64,000 bases of DNA from Voacanga thouarsii (GCA_026120185.1 JANUWF010002061.1:1488001-1552000); one strand, 5' to 3'. Shown: positions 24,001 to 36,787, counted from the stretch's first letter. Notes: generated by a model not told the origin, from the letters alone. Translations and numbers: made by a program.

Positions 24001-24829
24001 TACCTCGCATGTTAAGGCGCTTGAGGCTAGGGAGATACCCCATTTGTTCTGGGATCCTCCCTTGTAAGGAGTTGTACTGAACATCCAAATGCTCAAGTTT
24101 TGACAGATTTGAAATGGACAGAGGGATGAAACCAGACAAACTGTTATTACCCAGAGACAAGTACTGAAGTTCTGTTAAAAAACCAATCCAAGACTGAAAT
24201 TCCCCGGAGAGCTTATTAATTCCTAGTCCTAAGACCTTCATATTTTGTAGATTTCCAATCTCTTCTGGGATGCTTCCTCTTAGCAAATTATTCTGCAAGT
24301 TCAACGTCTCTAGCTTCGTTGAGTTGGAGAGAGACCTGGGAATGACTCCTGAAAAACTGTTATTGTCAAGGCTCAAATCTTGAAGATTAGGTAACCCCTC
24401 GAACCATGATGGAAGGCCCCCGGTAAGTTCATTGGAGCTGAAACTCATGAATCGAAGTCGCTTCAATCTTTTTAATTCTTCAGGTAAATTGCCTCGGAAA
24501 GCATTGCCACTCATGTCAAGGGAAACAAGAAAGGATAGGTTTCCAAGTTCAGAAGGAATGCTACCAGTAAGACCTTGGTTAGAAACATTTAAGGCTGCCA
24601 CCCTATGGTGACGAGCACTGCAGGTGACTCCCATCCAGTTGCAAACTGATGGACTTGACGACCAGTTTTTGGCCAGCTGGTTTTCAGGGTCCAGTGCATT
24701 TGTCGCTTTAAGAACAAGAAGAGCAGATTGATCGGTGCCGATGTCCATCATATTTATAGACAAGCCGGCTATCAAGTAGAACCAGTGCATCAGCATTATA
24801 GAAAAGTAGAACCTGCCATTTCTATCCAT
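20756..24829 (-). CDS. RLK2: apparently intact LRR receptor-like kinase (class XII type)
   Basis: Four exons on the minus strand: 24829-23698, 23513-23442 (exactly 72 bp, one LRR), 23200-21212 and 21105-20756. All introns are GT-AG and the phase is kept, giving 1180 residues. The ATG at 24829 was chosen because a hydrophobic signal peptide follows at once; one at 24850 is also in frame. Next come an N-terminal cap with CNWMGVTC, a long LRR ectodomain, a membrane helix at about residues 840-861, and a kinase from about 882: glycine loop GTGSSGSVY, lysine in LAIK (about 924), HCD (about 1017-1019, non-RD) and DFG (about 1037-1039). Non-RD class XII kinases often sense microbial patterns at the plasma membrane; the ligand here is unknown. 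The stop at 20756-20758 arises at a tandem duplication, so the tail ends HQFVTSAQ. Confidence 0.9.
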
Positions 24830-26129
24830 TGTAGAAGTATAGAAGAGCACTTAAAGGGCAAAATGAGTTCGTCTGTATTGAAAAGAAGAGCACATGCGTA
24901 CTATTATAGAATAAGAAAGGATGAGATTGGTTTCACCGAAATGCCCTACTGATAGGATGGGATGAGATTGCCTTCATTGTAATGCAGCAACCGCAAAGAA
25001 ACTATTTGATTGTGAAGGACAGAGCAGTAATTGTTTACATATGCGGGCTTTCTTGTTGAAATAGAATACATAGCCAACAGGGAATTCATAAAAATAACGA
25101 AATCGTTGACCAATGCCAAATGGTCAGAATCACTTTCTTCATAGAGGGTGGCCTTACCTGATAACACTAACATGTTCTATTCACATCTTAAATTGCCGAA
25201 ACATTAGAGTTAGGGCTATTAAAAGTGTATGTGGATTGCTAAATTTATCTCAGTTCAAAAATGTTTTAATTTAAAATAATTATAAATTAAATAATTTTTA
25301 TTTTAAAAATTATTATATAGTCACAATATATTATATTTTTTTTATATTTTATTTTAACCTTATATATTAAAAATTTGTATTATATTTAAATAAATTTATT
25401 TTAATTTAATTATTATCCAAAAAAATCTAAATGCAAAACAATCATTCCAACCAACGCTTCCAACCGTCAGTGGATTGTCTGTTTTTATTGACGACTTTGA
25501 ATCCAAAGATTGCCAGTTAAATCTTAGATGCGTACTCACCAATCGAGAAGAAGTCATGGGCTCCATTTCGAAGGGCAAGTGGTTGACTAAAGTGGGCAAC
25601 TACAAGCACAGTACAGAAGAAATGGAACACCTTTCTGTCAAATGTGTAACGATTGGAAGGATTGATGGCGAAATAGATGCTGAAAATGAAACCCCAATGG
25701 GACACCGACGTATCAGTAGTAGTAGTAGTAGTAGCGTTTGGTTCAACCATTTCGTGGGCACAATCAACCCGGTGCTCAACTGTTCTTGCTCAGAGTTTGT
25801 TTTTCCTTTTTTTTTTTTTTTGGTTCTGGTCCTCCGTGGCTAGATGCCTGGGTATTGCTGTGGTTGTGGAGCTTCTGATCAATCTGGGACACAAACGTTG
25901 GGGTATTGTATTCTCACAAAATGGAGTATGTAAAATCTGTATTTTTTTAAGGAAGTCTTTTATTTATAGTGATATTTTAAAAATTATTAAGAGTTAAATC
26001 TTAACACAATAAAAATTAAAATTATATTTGGTTAATATTTTAAGTAAGTAAGGATTTAATTAAAATTATTTAAAAATTAGGAAAATTTTATGATTTATTA
26101 AATAGAAAAACCTATAAAAAATATCGTTG
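24830..26129. promoter_or_regulatory. RLK2 upstream region, also duplicated next to RLK3
   Basis: Contains no gene. Segments 24860-25200 and 25440-25800 are clearly repeated at 39755-40390 and 45955-46070, for example the stretch around TCCATTTCGAAGGGCAAG. It is therefore part of the ancestral RLK duplication unit and includes the RLK2 promoter. Short open frames at 25475-25997 follow this repeat and look non-coding. An AGT triplet run lies at 25710-25735 and a poly-T at about 25804-25820. No specific promoter motif is claimed. Confidence 0.6.
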
Positions 26130-27706
26130 TTTTCCAATAATCGTCAACAGACGCAGAAAGAGGGAGAGAGTTTAACTAGGATTTGAATGAAAGAACACCG
26201 TAGGTTATTACAGTTTTCAAGCGTCAATATTAAGAGGTAAGTATGAATGAATCTCTTTGGTTTTCTTGTATGAATAATAGAATAAAACGTTATTTTTTGT
26301 TAAAAAAAAAATCTCGAATAAAGTACGGTATTTTTTCAAAGTATAAATTTTAATGATTGGTTAATATATGGTGTGTATTTCGATATTTGTATTATATGGA
26401 TACATGGTTTCGTATGAATATATTTGATGAATTTGGTACATGATGGATTTGTTTATGTTATTTGAATATGATGCATTAAAGGTGGGCTAAAACTTTTTAA
26501 AATAATGTTAAGATTGAATTCGTCTTTTTGGAATTAATGTAAGACGAAGTTTTAATCTTTTTGAACCGCTAAAGCCGGGTTAAGCCTTTTTTATTTTTTC
26601 TAACTGAATAAGTTAATTTAGTTAGAAGAAGGTAATGGTTGTATGAATTTAGTGTGAACGAATGTTTCGATATGTTTTGTATTCATGGTTGTTTATTATT
26701 GTATGGTATGGAGGTTTCTTAAGTTCATGTATATTCTCCATTAAGAAAAAGGGAAAAGCAAAAAAGAAGGAAAGAAGGTTTCATACTTTGAAGGATGTAT
26801 TTCTGGTTGATGAATGGATTATCAAGGGAAAAAAAAACGAGAAGGTTTGCTGGCTGATTCACCGGATCCGAAACAGCCAAGCAGGAGCCCTTTCTCAATT
26901 CTTATTGGAAAAAAAAAAAAAAAGGTGTAAGAGGTGGAGTCAGGCTCGTGACCTAAAGTACTCTTGCATGCTGTTGGGAGTTGCTAAATATACCTACATT
27001 GATTTTGTTAAATCAATTGTTTTGAGTTCTGAACCAAAAGAAATTAGGTAGTATATTTAGATGGTTAAAATTGATATCTACTAAAAAAATGTAGAGACGT
27101 ATTGAGATTTTTATAAGCAAAAGTTATATTCTTCTTAGTATATTATAAGAATAACTTAAAACTAAATATGTGATAATAGTAGTAGTAGTAGTTGTTGTTG
27201 TTGTTGTTGTTGTTGTTGTTATTATTTGTAAATGTGATTATTAATATAGTGTGCATGTATGTATATTATGTAAAAGAATGTAATAAACTTTATTCGGGAG
27301 AAGTGATTTATTACTACTTACTAAGCATGTGGTTGGTTCACCTTTCAATATTTTCTCCTTTCAGATTTTAATGATGATTAGTGGTGCGAAAGCCCTTTCT
27401 ACTAAGTTTGTGTTGAACGTATAGCACGAAGTCGAATTTTAGAATTTTGTTTAGTGACTTATGTTATATTATTTATTCTAAATTCTATCTTTATTTTTGT
27501 ACTCGTTGAGACAAGTGTAAAAAATAGTTTTATGAGTTTTGATATAATTTCTTTGTAGAAAATTTAATTATGAGATTATTTAGTTGTCATTTTGGAAGAA
27601 AATATATTTGGTTGTTTAAATTTTGATGTAAGGCTTCGTATTATTGGGTTACGACTCTGGTGGTACGGCTGTGCCATATCCTGCGGGCGCGGGGCGTGAT
27701 ATTTAA

Positions 27707-27718
27707 TGGTATCAGAGC
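27707..27718 (+). promoter_or_regulatory. tRNA-iMet primer binding site of gypsy-2
   Basis: TGGTATCAGAGC, the standard plant LTR-retrotransposon primer site, 5 bp after the LTR end. It fixes the plus orientation of gypsy-2 and its LTR border. Confidence 0.9.
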
Positions 27719-27902
27719 AATAGGTTGTGATCCTATTGGTATGTGGGAATAGTTAGATATGTATCGATCTTATATTAATTGGATTATGAGTATTGATACA
27801 ATAAGTTGTGATATTAATTTATGAGTTTTAAGATATAAGTATGAATTAGGTTTTGATTTGGGCTTGAGTTAAAAGGGAATAATTTTGTCACGTAGGTGAA
27901 CA

Positions 27903-28200
27903 ATGGCTGGAAGAAGGGAAGAAACTAGTAGAAAACATGACGAGACGTCCGATAGAGATTCTCACGGGACAAACGATTTGAATGTACCTCTAGCTACATG
28001 GGGACGAAGAGCACCGGCAAGAAGATAAAACGAAGGCGGACCATCAAACGCACCTCCACCTCAAGGAATGGCTCCTCCTGTAGGGAATCCGGGCATTGCC
28101 ACAACATTAATGGCGATTGCTCAAGTGATGCAAAGACAATAACAAATTTAGCAAGAGTAGCAACGCATGTTTCAAACCCAAGAAAAGGAAAATGAAGATC
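27903..28200 (+). pseudogene. Gypsy-2 gag N-terminus, broken
   Basis: Reads MAGRREETSRKHDETSD from the ATG at 27903. An in-frame stop lies near 28026, after which the related frame continues with a Pro-rich stretch (PPPQGMAPPVGNPG) and MAIAQVMQRQ. This parallels the gypsy-1 gag leader at 10378-10118. Only the leader remains; capsid and pol are missing. Confidence 0.75.
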
Positions 28201-28391
28201 TGAGGTTGTGTACATCTCGCCAAGGAAAATGGGAAATACTGATTCCACCCACCATTTCGGCTTAGGGATGTAAGTCAAAGCTCGGTATTTATTTAACGTG
28301 CGTTGAATTTCTCCCACCTTTGACCTAATTCTAAAAATTCTGAAAATTTTTTGGGCCAACTCAAATGTATGGAGTCAGGAATAGGAGGGAT

Positions 28392-29272
28392 TAGGACTGC
28401 TTACGAGATTGGAGAATAATCGAATTGATTTGAATAATCGGATCGAAAATAATCAGAATCGAAAAAAATTGTTGATTTTTTACTTTTTTCGAATCAAACT
28501 GTCTCGAAATTTTTTATGTAATATCCATACCGAGAACCGTATCGAACCTTTTGAATTGTACCGAATCGAAATTAGAACCGAATATATATAGTCAGGTAGA
28601 CATATATATATATATATATTATATTTAAAAAGAATGATAAAGATTATTCTAATTATATATATAATATATTATATGCATATTATATTATATATATATAATA
28701 TTTATATATAAATTATGTAGGTAGATTATATAGATTAATATATATATATATATATATTCTATAAGTAAATTATATAGATTAATATATAATAGATTGCATA
28801 ATATATTATATGTATATTATACTATAAATATAGTATGTATATATATATTATATAGTATAATATTATATGATATATATGGATATAAGTAGATTATATAGAT
28901 TATTATATAAAGTGTCATATATGTTATTTTAATTTTATTTTAGAATTTTGTTTTATATTAAAATTTAAAAATTATTAACATGTATTTTTTAAATTTGTAG
29001 GTAATAGTATTTTTTGTGAAAAATGTTTAAAAATATTCGAAAATCGAACTGTAACTGTCTTTGTTCTATTAGAACCAAAGATCCGAATATCCATCACTTT
29101 CCGTCCTATCTCAAAACTAAAAATATCCGTCCCATTTCAAAATTAAAAATATCAATCACATCCCATCTCGAAATTACGGTTCGGGACTGGTACTAAGAAT
29201 ATGAAAAAATCGAAATTTCAAAACGATATTGAAGATTTCTAAATCCCCGAACCCGAACCGTAAGCATCTCTA
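28392..29272. mobile_element. Non-autonomous hAT-like element 1 (881 bp)
   Basis: Ends TAGGACTGCTTACG (28392-28405) and CGTAAGCATCTCTA (29259-29272) are inverted copies with two mismatches. Flanks GGAGGGAT (28384-28391) and AGAGGGAT (29273-29280) fit an 8-bp target duplication with one mismatch. Eight-base targets and short TAG-starting ends are typical of hAT. The inside has CGAATCG-type repeats and a long AT microsatellite and codes for nothing. Confidence 0.75.
28594..28900. repeat. AT-rich microsatellite tract
   Basis: Runs of TA and TATAT, with several imperfect copies of a unit containing AGTAGATTATATAGATTA, lie inside hAT-like element 1. Confidence 0.85.
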
Positions 29273-29280
29273 AGAGGGAT

Positions 29281-31298
29281 GCAAAAGAAATATTTGGGAG
29301 GTGGAAATGGGACGACATAAGGCGTATAATTGAAGCAAAGCAAAAATGTTAAAAAGAAAAGATAGAGCTTTCTTTCTATTGTCTGCTATCAGTATGAAAA
29401 AAGAGGGTCAGAAAAAACAAAAAAAGGCATTTTAAGTTTAAGTATTTTGGTAGATCTTAAGGCTTCACAAGTAGTTTAAATTGGTGGGCATTCAACCTTC
29501 TAAATACTTAATTAGTTAAGTTGATGGGTGAACCTAAATAAATATTTTAAATATTTTCATAGGTTAAAAAATATTAAAATATTAAAATTTAATAAATATA
29601 AAAAATAATAATTAATAAATTTTAAAACAATTCAATAATATAATATGTATACAAATATTTTATAATACATAATTTAATATACTATATTAATAAAAAATTA
29701 AAAATAGGGATCATCTATATAAATATTTTATAATTTTAAATTTAATATAGTACTACTAATAAAAATTTTAAAAACATGGGAGGCAAGGCGCCAACGCATA
29801 GCCTTGTGTCCGCCCCTGGTCAGGAAGCAAAACCCATTCAGTACTACGGGCATGGTTCGTCCTTTCTTTATAAAAAAATTGATATCTTTCATCATTCAGA
29901 ATGAATGACGAGGATTAGACTTTGTATTTTTCTTTTGTTTTTTTTCTTTCTTTGTTCATTTTATGTGAAAAACAAAGAAAAAAGGAATTTCCTTTAGGTT
30001 TGGTTTGGGAGGAAGAGAAGGGATTTGAGCAGGACGGAAGAAAGTTTCTCTTGCTTGAGAATTTTTAGAGGGAAGAATAAGCAGAGATTTGAAATGATTT
30101 TAAATCTCTCGTAACTTCAAAATTGTATTTCTCCATAGGTAAATAGACATGCACTTGATAAAAGGGGGAGGAATAATAAAATTTTAAATTACAATCACAC
30201 TTTCATCTGTTCTTTATTTCTTTATTTTTAGAATTATATGTCTTATCGTCATCGTCGTTGATAAGAAAATTACAAATTGATTTGCATGCAAGGTTTTTTG
30301 CATTAGACCGGATTAGCTAGTTATATCGTGAATCGGTTCATTTGTTGGTTTGATTCAATGTTTTGGAACCATTTTCTCTCAAAATCATGCTAGAAAGTGC
30401 AAATCATATTAAATCGGTCGGTCAGATTGTGATCGGTCGATCTGATACTGGTTCAATCGGTCAATTTTAAAAAATAAACTAAGAATGATTACTTTTAGTT
30501 TTGTAACTGTGAATTATTTGTTTTATTGGTAATTTATTATTTTAGTACATTATTTTAGTTATGAATTTGAATATTTATGTCTTTATAGATTTGAATTATA
30601 TTATATTATTAATCAATTTTATTCTTTATAACAAGTGTATTTTTAAATTTTAATATTGTCGGTTTAATTACATTTAATTACGATTTGACCATTAAACTGT
30701 AAACCAATAAAATTTTTGACTCGATATTTGATTCGATTCTGAAAATATTGCTTACATGAGTGGCAAAATTACTCAAATAAACACGAATAAAAATAAGTAA
30801 TTTCAACTATTGCTAATTTTGTTATCATCCAATTTGTTTACAAAATCATTAAATTGAGCAAAAGTTCTATAGAAAATCAAGAGATTTTGCAAAATTTACT
30901 TGCACAAAACTTAGATTTTTTTTTTTTTAAGACTTGATTTTGTGATTATGATTAGAAGGCGGAAGAAGAAGAGATTTGTGGCGACGGGGTAGTGGCGACG
31001 GTTGAGGAGAGTAAAGGTAGGTCAATATAAATTAACCTAAAGGAAGTCTAAATAATTTTAGAATAAATTAATTACTTTACCTTTTAGTCTAAAGTTGAGG
31101 AGAGTAAATCATAAATTTTGAAATTTTAAATTACCAAACGGTAAGTATTAACAAAATATAAGTATTAAAAAGTAGTTTACCAAACAAAATGCCATATGAA
31201 AGATAAACTGTTACTAAGACTAGGACACCAGATGTTTTGTTAGAGCATATCACTAATCTGAAAACATACAAGAACCACACTGATGTCTTCCCCATAGC
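29281..31298. other. Gene-free AT-rich spacer
   Basis: No gene was recognised. Contains AT-rich stretches (29560-29760) and a segment with AATCGG/GATCGGTC-type motifs near 30300-30480, reminiscent of dispersed repeats. From about 31220 it begins to resemble the 3' flank of RLK2, so the right end belongs to the RLK3 duplication unit. Confidence 0.5.
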
Positions 31299-31353
31299 TT
31301 GTCTCCTAACCACACCCATATTGAGCTTGGCACAATTGGTGTTTAGTCCTTTC
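31299..31353 (-). pseudogene. RLK3 extreme 3' end, left of copia-2
   Basis: Short stretch (AACCACACCC...GGCACAATTGG) matching the last codons and stop region of RLK2 at 20455-20505. It was separated from the rest of RLK3 by copia-2, which inserted at CTTTC (31349-31353). Confidence 0.7.
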
Positions 31354-32169
31354 TATTAGAAATAGGGTACCTACGAGTACAGACAGGCAACTCAACTGAA
31401 TTGAACAAGCACCGCATATACCCGACCAGGGCTCTAACAAATGCAATTATCAAATATCAACAATGTCGGCAAGGCCACACAGTCCAAACGTAACGTAACT
31501 AAATTGAATTCAAACTCAATAGACAAGTCGGTAGTATACCTAAGAGACTTGCTCGCGGTTCTACCAGAACATACCAGGCGCCGGCACACCTTTGAACAAG
31601 TTGCGCCGCAACGTACTGTACTGCTGACCGAATCACCAGTTCAATACTGGTTTGCCTTCAAGAAGTTATTCGCCCCACTCCGGTGCGATAGGTACAGCGA
31701 CTCTCCTTGCAGGATAAGATGGTCTCCGATCACTGTCGATAGGAGACCCTAATTCCTTATCAGATTTTATGTTTTCCTTTTCCTTTTCAAGTTAGAGTTA
31801 ATTGGGCCAAATAAAAATAGAGGACCGTGAAAACATGGGCTAAGCCCAAGCCCGAGCCGGGCCGGCCGGGCGGCGTGCGCGTGTGGCATCCTCCATTTCT
31901 TGGGCTTTTCTATTAAGTCTATAAAAAAACCTTTTAGTATATAAAGGCTTCCACACTCCTCAATTTTTCCCATGTGGGACTCATGTCTAACATGAGTTCC
32001 CAAATGGTTAAACACCCAACTTTAACAACATTTAATTATGGATCATGAAAATGACTTCTACCATAATCAAAACAATCTCTAACATGTCAAGAACAATTCC
32101 CATTAATTGTTTTAGGCTAACTAATTATGAGTTAAAAGTTATTAACTCCCAAAGTCGCCATTTTCAACA
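31354..32169 (-). repeat. Copia-2 3' LTR (816 bp)
   Basis: Minus-strand start TGTTGAAAATGG; the far end has TATTAGAAAT, with TG changed to TA on the plus strand. It matches 38305-39204 apart from indels and carries a GC-rich patch at about 31845-31885 that the other LTR lacks. Confidence 0.9.
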
Positions 32170-35100
32170 ATCCCCCACAAATCCATAGTTAAAGACTATC
32201 TATGATTTACATAATCTACTTTCGATAATGGTACCTTCCGGTTTGAACCACTACCTAAGTTATCTAACTTATGCCCCCACAAGAACAGATGGACTAAAGC
32301 CTTGAATCTGAACCTTGAATGTGACGGCGTCTATTGGTAATAATAGACTATCGGCTATGGAGATAATCTTTAGGGTTGACACGTTATGGCCATGTGTCCT
32401 GATACTGTCTCATGAGTGTATTCAGAAAAAACCCAATTTCCTTTAGTTGCGGCCACACAACAACACTCACATAGTTGGCGATCTCCAAGGATGTACTGCT
32501 AGCATTCTGTCTAAAAGACTTGATCCCATTCAGAGTCAAAATACTTACTCATTGCAGTAAACGCACCACAAGCTTTCAGGGAAAGGACCTAGATACAAAG
32601 GTATCAGAATTGGTGCCAGATTCACTAAAACAGCTTGTTTATACCACATTGAACTGCCTTATGGGATCTCCACTTAGTCAGTTGGGTTGCCACTGTAGGT
32701 GAATTATTACTGGGTTATCAGTCTCATTCCTAACCTGGATTTAAGGAACAAGGATGTTTCTAATCCCTTAGTTAGGGGGTCTGCAACGTTATCTTTGGAT
32801 CCAACAAAGTTAACAGACATTACCCTTTCAGACACTAACTCCCTTATAAACTTAAGTCTAACTTGGATGTGTCTCTTAGTTTTTTTATTATACTTGGTAC
32901 TCTTTATCTTTGCAATTGTGATTTGACTATCACAATGCACAGATATAGCAGTAACGGACTTGCTGATCACTGGCAAAGAGGACAATAGTCCATACAACCA
33001 TTCAACTTCCGTTCCAGTAGTATCCAATGCACATAACTCAGCCTCAAAAGTTGATCGAGTTATCAAAGTCTGTTTGCAAGACTTCCAGGCGACTGCACCG
33101 CCACCTAATGTAAACACATATCCCGTGCAACCATTGCTACCAGAGTTCTTGGCTATCCAACTTGCATCACTATACCCTTCAAGTACAGTAGAGAATTTCC
33201 ATAATGCAACCCAAGGGAAACTGTTCCCTTCAAGTACCTTAGTACTCTATCCAGGCCTCCCAATGAGTCCGATTTGGACAACTTGTATATCTTGCCAGTT
33301 TAGATACAAAAAATGAAATATCTAATCTTGAGCTATTTGCAAGATATTGCAAGTTACCAATAATTTGAGAATATCTTAATTGAGACACAGGAACTCCACT
33401 TTCATTCTTGAACAAAGCTACAGAAGGGTCACTTGGAGTTTTAGCAATTCTACAATTTTGATAACCATATTTTTCAAGAACACTCTCAACATAGTGAGTT
33501 TGAGAAATGGTTATCCTCTCAGTTGAGCGAATCAACTTTAAACCAAGAATTACATTTGCTACTCCCATATCCTTCATTTCAAACTTACTTTTCAAGAATG
33601 ATTTAGTCTCATTAATTATCTCAACATTGGACCTAAATAGCAAAATGTCATCCACATACAGGCATAGAACAATACATGCATTACCTTTAACCTTGCATTA
33701 AACACACTTGTCATTTACATTTATGTTAAAGCCAAATGATAAAATAGTTTTATCAAATTTTTCATGCCATTATTTGGGTGCTTACTTTAGACCATATAGG
33801 GATTTAACAAGTTTACAAACTTTCCGTTCATTTCCTTTGGCTACAAATCCCTCAGGTTGTTCCATATATATCTCTTCTTCAAGATCACCATGAAGAAAAG
33901 CTGTCTTCACATCCATTTGGTGAATGGTGAGACCATATATAGAAGCCAATGCAATTAGCACTCGGATTGTAGTCAAACGAGCAACAGAAGAGTATGTATC
34001 AAAATAGTCTATTCCCTCTTTTTGTCTAAACCCTTTGGCAACTAATTTAGCTTTATACTTATCTATGATCCCATCTGGTTTAAGTTTCTTCTTAAATATC
34101 CATTTACATCCAATTGTAGTGCACCCAGGAGGGAGATCTATCAGTTCCCATGTCCCATTGGAGACAATGGAATCCATCTCACTTTTGACAGCACACTTCC
34201 AATGCCCTGCTTCTGAGGAAGCCATAGCTGCTTGAAAAGTTAAAGGTTCGTCCTCAACATTTAAAGTGACAAAATCACTTCCAAAGTCCTTGACTACCTT
34301 AGCTCTTTTACTCCTTCTAGGTTCTTCCAATTCCTCAATTTGAGTATTGGAACTATTTGGACCTGCCCTCACATCGTTCATCCTTTCCACATGACCAGGA
34401 ATAGAATCAGATGTTAAGGCTGAATCTAAAGTAGAAACATCTTGAGGCAAACCAGTTTTCATGGGAAATACATCCTCAAAGAATATAGCATCGCGGTATT
34501 GAATAATAGTATTACAATCTATGCCAGGTATTTCAGATTTAATTACCAAAAACCTCATGGCATAGCTTGTTTCCACATAACCAATAAAGATAGCATCAAC
34601 AGTCTTTGGTCCTAACTTCTTCCTCTTATGTTCAGGGATTAGAACTTTTGCAAGACAATCCCACACATGGAAGTATTTTAAGTTAGGTTTCCTACATTTT
34701 CAGATTTCAAATAGAGTTACCTCTTTATGTTTGTGAGGGACTTTATTCAGAATATGGCAAGTCGTATTCAAAGCTTCACCCCACATATACTTAGGTAATC
34801 CAGAATTCAAAAGTAAACTATTGATCATATATTTAAACGTTCTATTTTTCCATTCAACAATCCCATTAGACTGGAGAGAATAAGGGGGTGTCTCCTCATG
34901 AATTATGGCATTACTTTGGCAATATTCAACAAATGGATTAGACCCATACTCTCCATCTCTATCAGATCTTAACCTTTTAAGTTTCTTGCCAGTTTAAGTT
35001 TCAACTTCATTTTTAAATATGAGAAACTTTTCAAATGCTTCATCTTTATGTTTAAGTAAGAAAACATAGCAATATTTACTGCTATCGTCAATAAAAGTAA

Positions 35101-35316
35101 TGAAGTATTTTTTATGATCCCTAGTCAACAAGCCATTGAATTCACAAATGTCTGTGTGAACTAAATCAAGTATTTCTGAATCCCTTTCAATTGAGTGATA
35201 GGGTTTCTTGGTTATTTTAGCTTCCACACACACTTGACATTTGTTCTTCTTATCAATTGAATGTTTAGGGATCAAGTCTAAATTCATAATTCTTTTAACA
35301 GAATCTAAATTTAAAT

Positions 35317-36328
35317 CACTACTAGAAACTAGGCAATCAGCCACGGAAATCAGTCACGGAAACTGGCGTAGGAGATCAGCCACGGATCAACCACAAAAAT
35401 TTTAAAAAAATTGATTATATATTGATAAAATATTTTCGTGACTGATTCGTGGGTGATCAGCCACGAAAATATTCGTAGGTTGATTCAGATCACTGAATCG
35501 ACCTACGAAAATATTTTTTCAATATATAATCAATATTTGATAAAAAATGTCGTGGCTGATTAGTGGATAAATCGATACCGAATCAATCACGGATATTTTC
35601 GTGGTGATCAGTTACTGAATCAACTACGAAAATCTTTTATCAATATATAATCAATTTTTTTAATTTTTTTGTGGTTGATTTGTAGGTGATCAACCACGAA
35701 AATATCCGTGGATTGATTCACCCACTGAATCGACCACTAAAAGCTTTTATCAAATATTAATTATATATTGATAAAAGATTTTGTGGTCGATTCAGTAGGT
35801 GAATCGACCACGGACATTTTCGTGGTCTGTTCAACTACGAATCAGCCATGAAAATCTTTTATCAATATATAATCAATTTTTAAAAAAAAATTTCGTGGCT
35901 GATCCGTGGCTGATCAGTCACAAATCAGCCACGGATTTTTTTCGTGGTTGATCTCCTACGAATCAACTACAAAAATCTTTGATCAATATATATTTATAAA
36001 TAAATATTTAAAAATATTTATATATAAATTAATATTTATTTACATATAACTATTTATATATAAATACATAAAAAATATTTTATATATAAATATAAATATA
36101 AATATTATTAAATATAAATATAAATATTTATAAATATATATATTAATAAATATTTATATATAAATAAAAATTCATATTTATTTTATATATTTTAAAAAAT
36201 ATTTATATATAAATATTTATAAATATAGATATATAGATAAATATTTATAAATATTTATCTATATAAATAAATATTATATATATATATATATATACATACA
36301 TACATACACACATATATTAATACATGCA

Positions 36329-36372
<44 letters not shown>

Positions 36373-36787
36373 GTATATATTTGAAAAAATTATTTGATAA
36401 AAACGATAAAATAATTAACAATATATAAACTTTTAATTATATAAATATACAAAATAATTTATTATATTGAATAATATGGTTTCATAGTAAATTGAATATA
36501 ATTGTTGTATTTTGTAATAGTATAAAGATTTAAAAAAAATACAAAATGAATGTTAGGAATGGTTTAAATGAAAAAAAAAAAAAAAGAGACATGTCCAAGC
36601 AATTGGACATAACCCAATTGGTTAAGTCTCAACTTCTCATATGGGAGGTCATGGGTTCAACTCTCAAAGGATTCAAAACATTCTTCAATTAATTTGAATG
36701 TTAGGAATTTATTTTCGTGGTTGTTCCATGGCTGAGATCAATCAGCCACGGAATTTGCCGTGGGTGATCGGCCATTTTCCAGTAGTG
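35317..36787. mobile_element. Non-autonomous CACTA (En/Spm) element (1471 bp)
   Basis: Ends CACTACTAGAAA (35317-35328) and TTTCCAGTAGTG (36776-36787) are inverted CACTA ends, flanked by the 3-bp duplication AAT at 35314-35316 and 36788-36790. Inside the left end are many copies, in both orientations, of a motif like GTGGCTGATTCGTGG, the sort of subterminal repeat array that CACTA transposases bind. The centre is AT-microsatellite sequence (35980-36380). There is no transposase, so it would need one in trans. It splits the integrase of copia-2. Confidence 0.92.
36561..36694 (+). mobile_element. tRNA-like (SINE-like) insert inside the CACTA element
   Basis: A 14-bp perfect direct repeat TGAATGTTAGGAAT at 36547-36560 and 36695-36708 brackets 134 bp. 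Inside are a poly-A run and a tRNA-like head: an A-box-like ATAACCCAATTGG (36609-36621) and a B-box-like GGTTCAACTC (36654-36663), spaced as in tRNA genes. The poly-A lies before the head rather than after it, which is unusual for a SINE. It is not a functional tRNA: no cloverleaf could be closed. Confidence 0.5.

Larger units (their letters stand above)
26130..28200 (+). mobile_element. Gypsy-2: truncated Ty3/gypsy (5' LTR and gag start)
   Basis: A gypsy-type LTR, left border uncertain, ends at about 27701 with GGGGCGTGATA. A perfect tRNA-iMet primer site TGGTATCAGAGC follows at 27707-27718. The gag ATG at 27903 opens a protein starting MAGRREETSRKHDETSD, followed by VPLATWGRRAP, like the gypsy-1 gag start. 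It has stops after about 40 codons and fades near 28200. No pol was found, so the element is truncated. A GTA/GTT triplet run lies at 27175-27222 inside the LTR. Confidence 0.75.

Noticed and set aside
31441..31752. 103-codon plus-strand frame at 31441-31752
   Set aside because: It is inside the copia-2 3' LTR, and the 5' LTR version is broken differently.
35317..36000. CRISPR or satellite array
   Set aside because: Repeats alternate orientation and sit inside clear CACTA ends with an AAT target duplication.
36597..36690. A functional tRNA gene
   Set aside because: Only A- and B-box-like motifs are present; the acceptor stem and anticodon arm cannot be paired convincingly.
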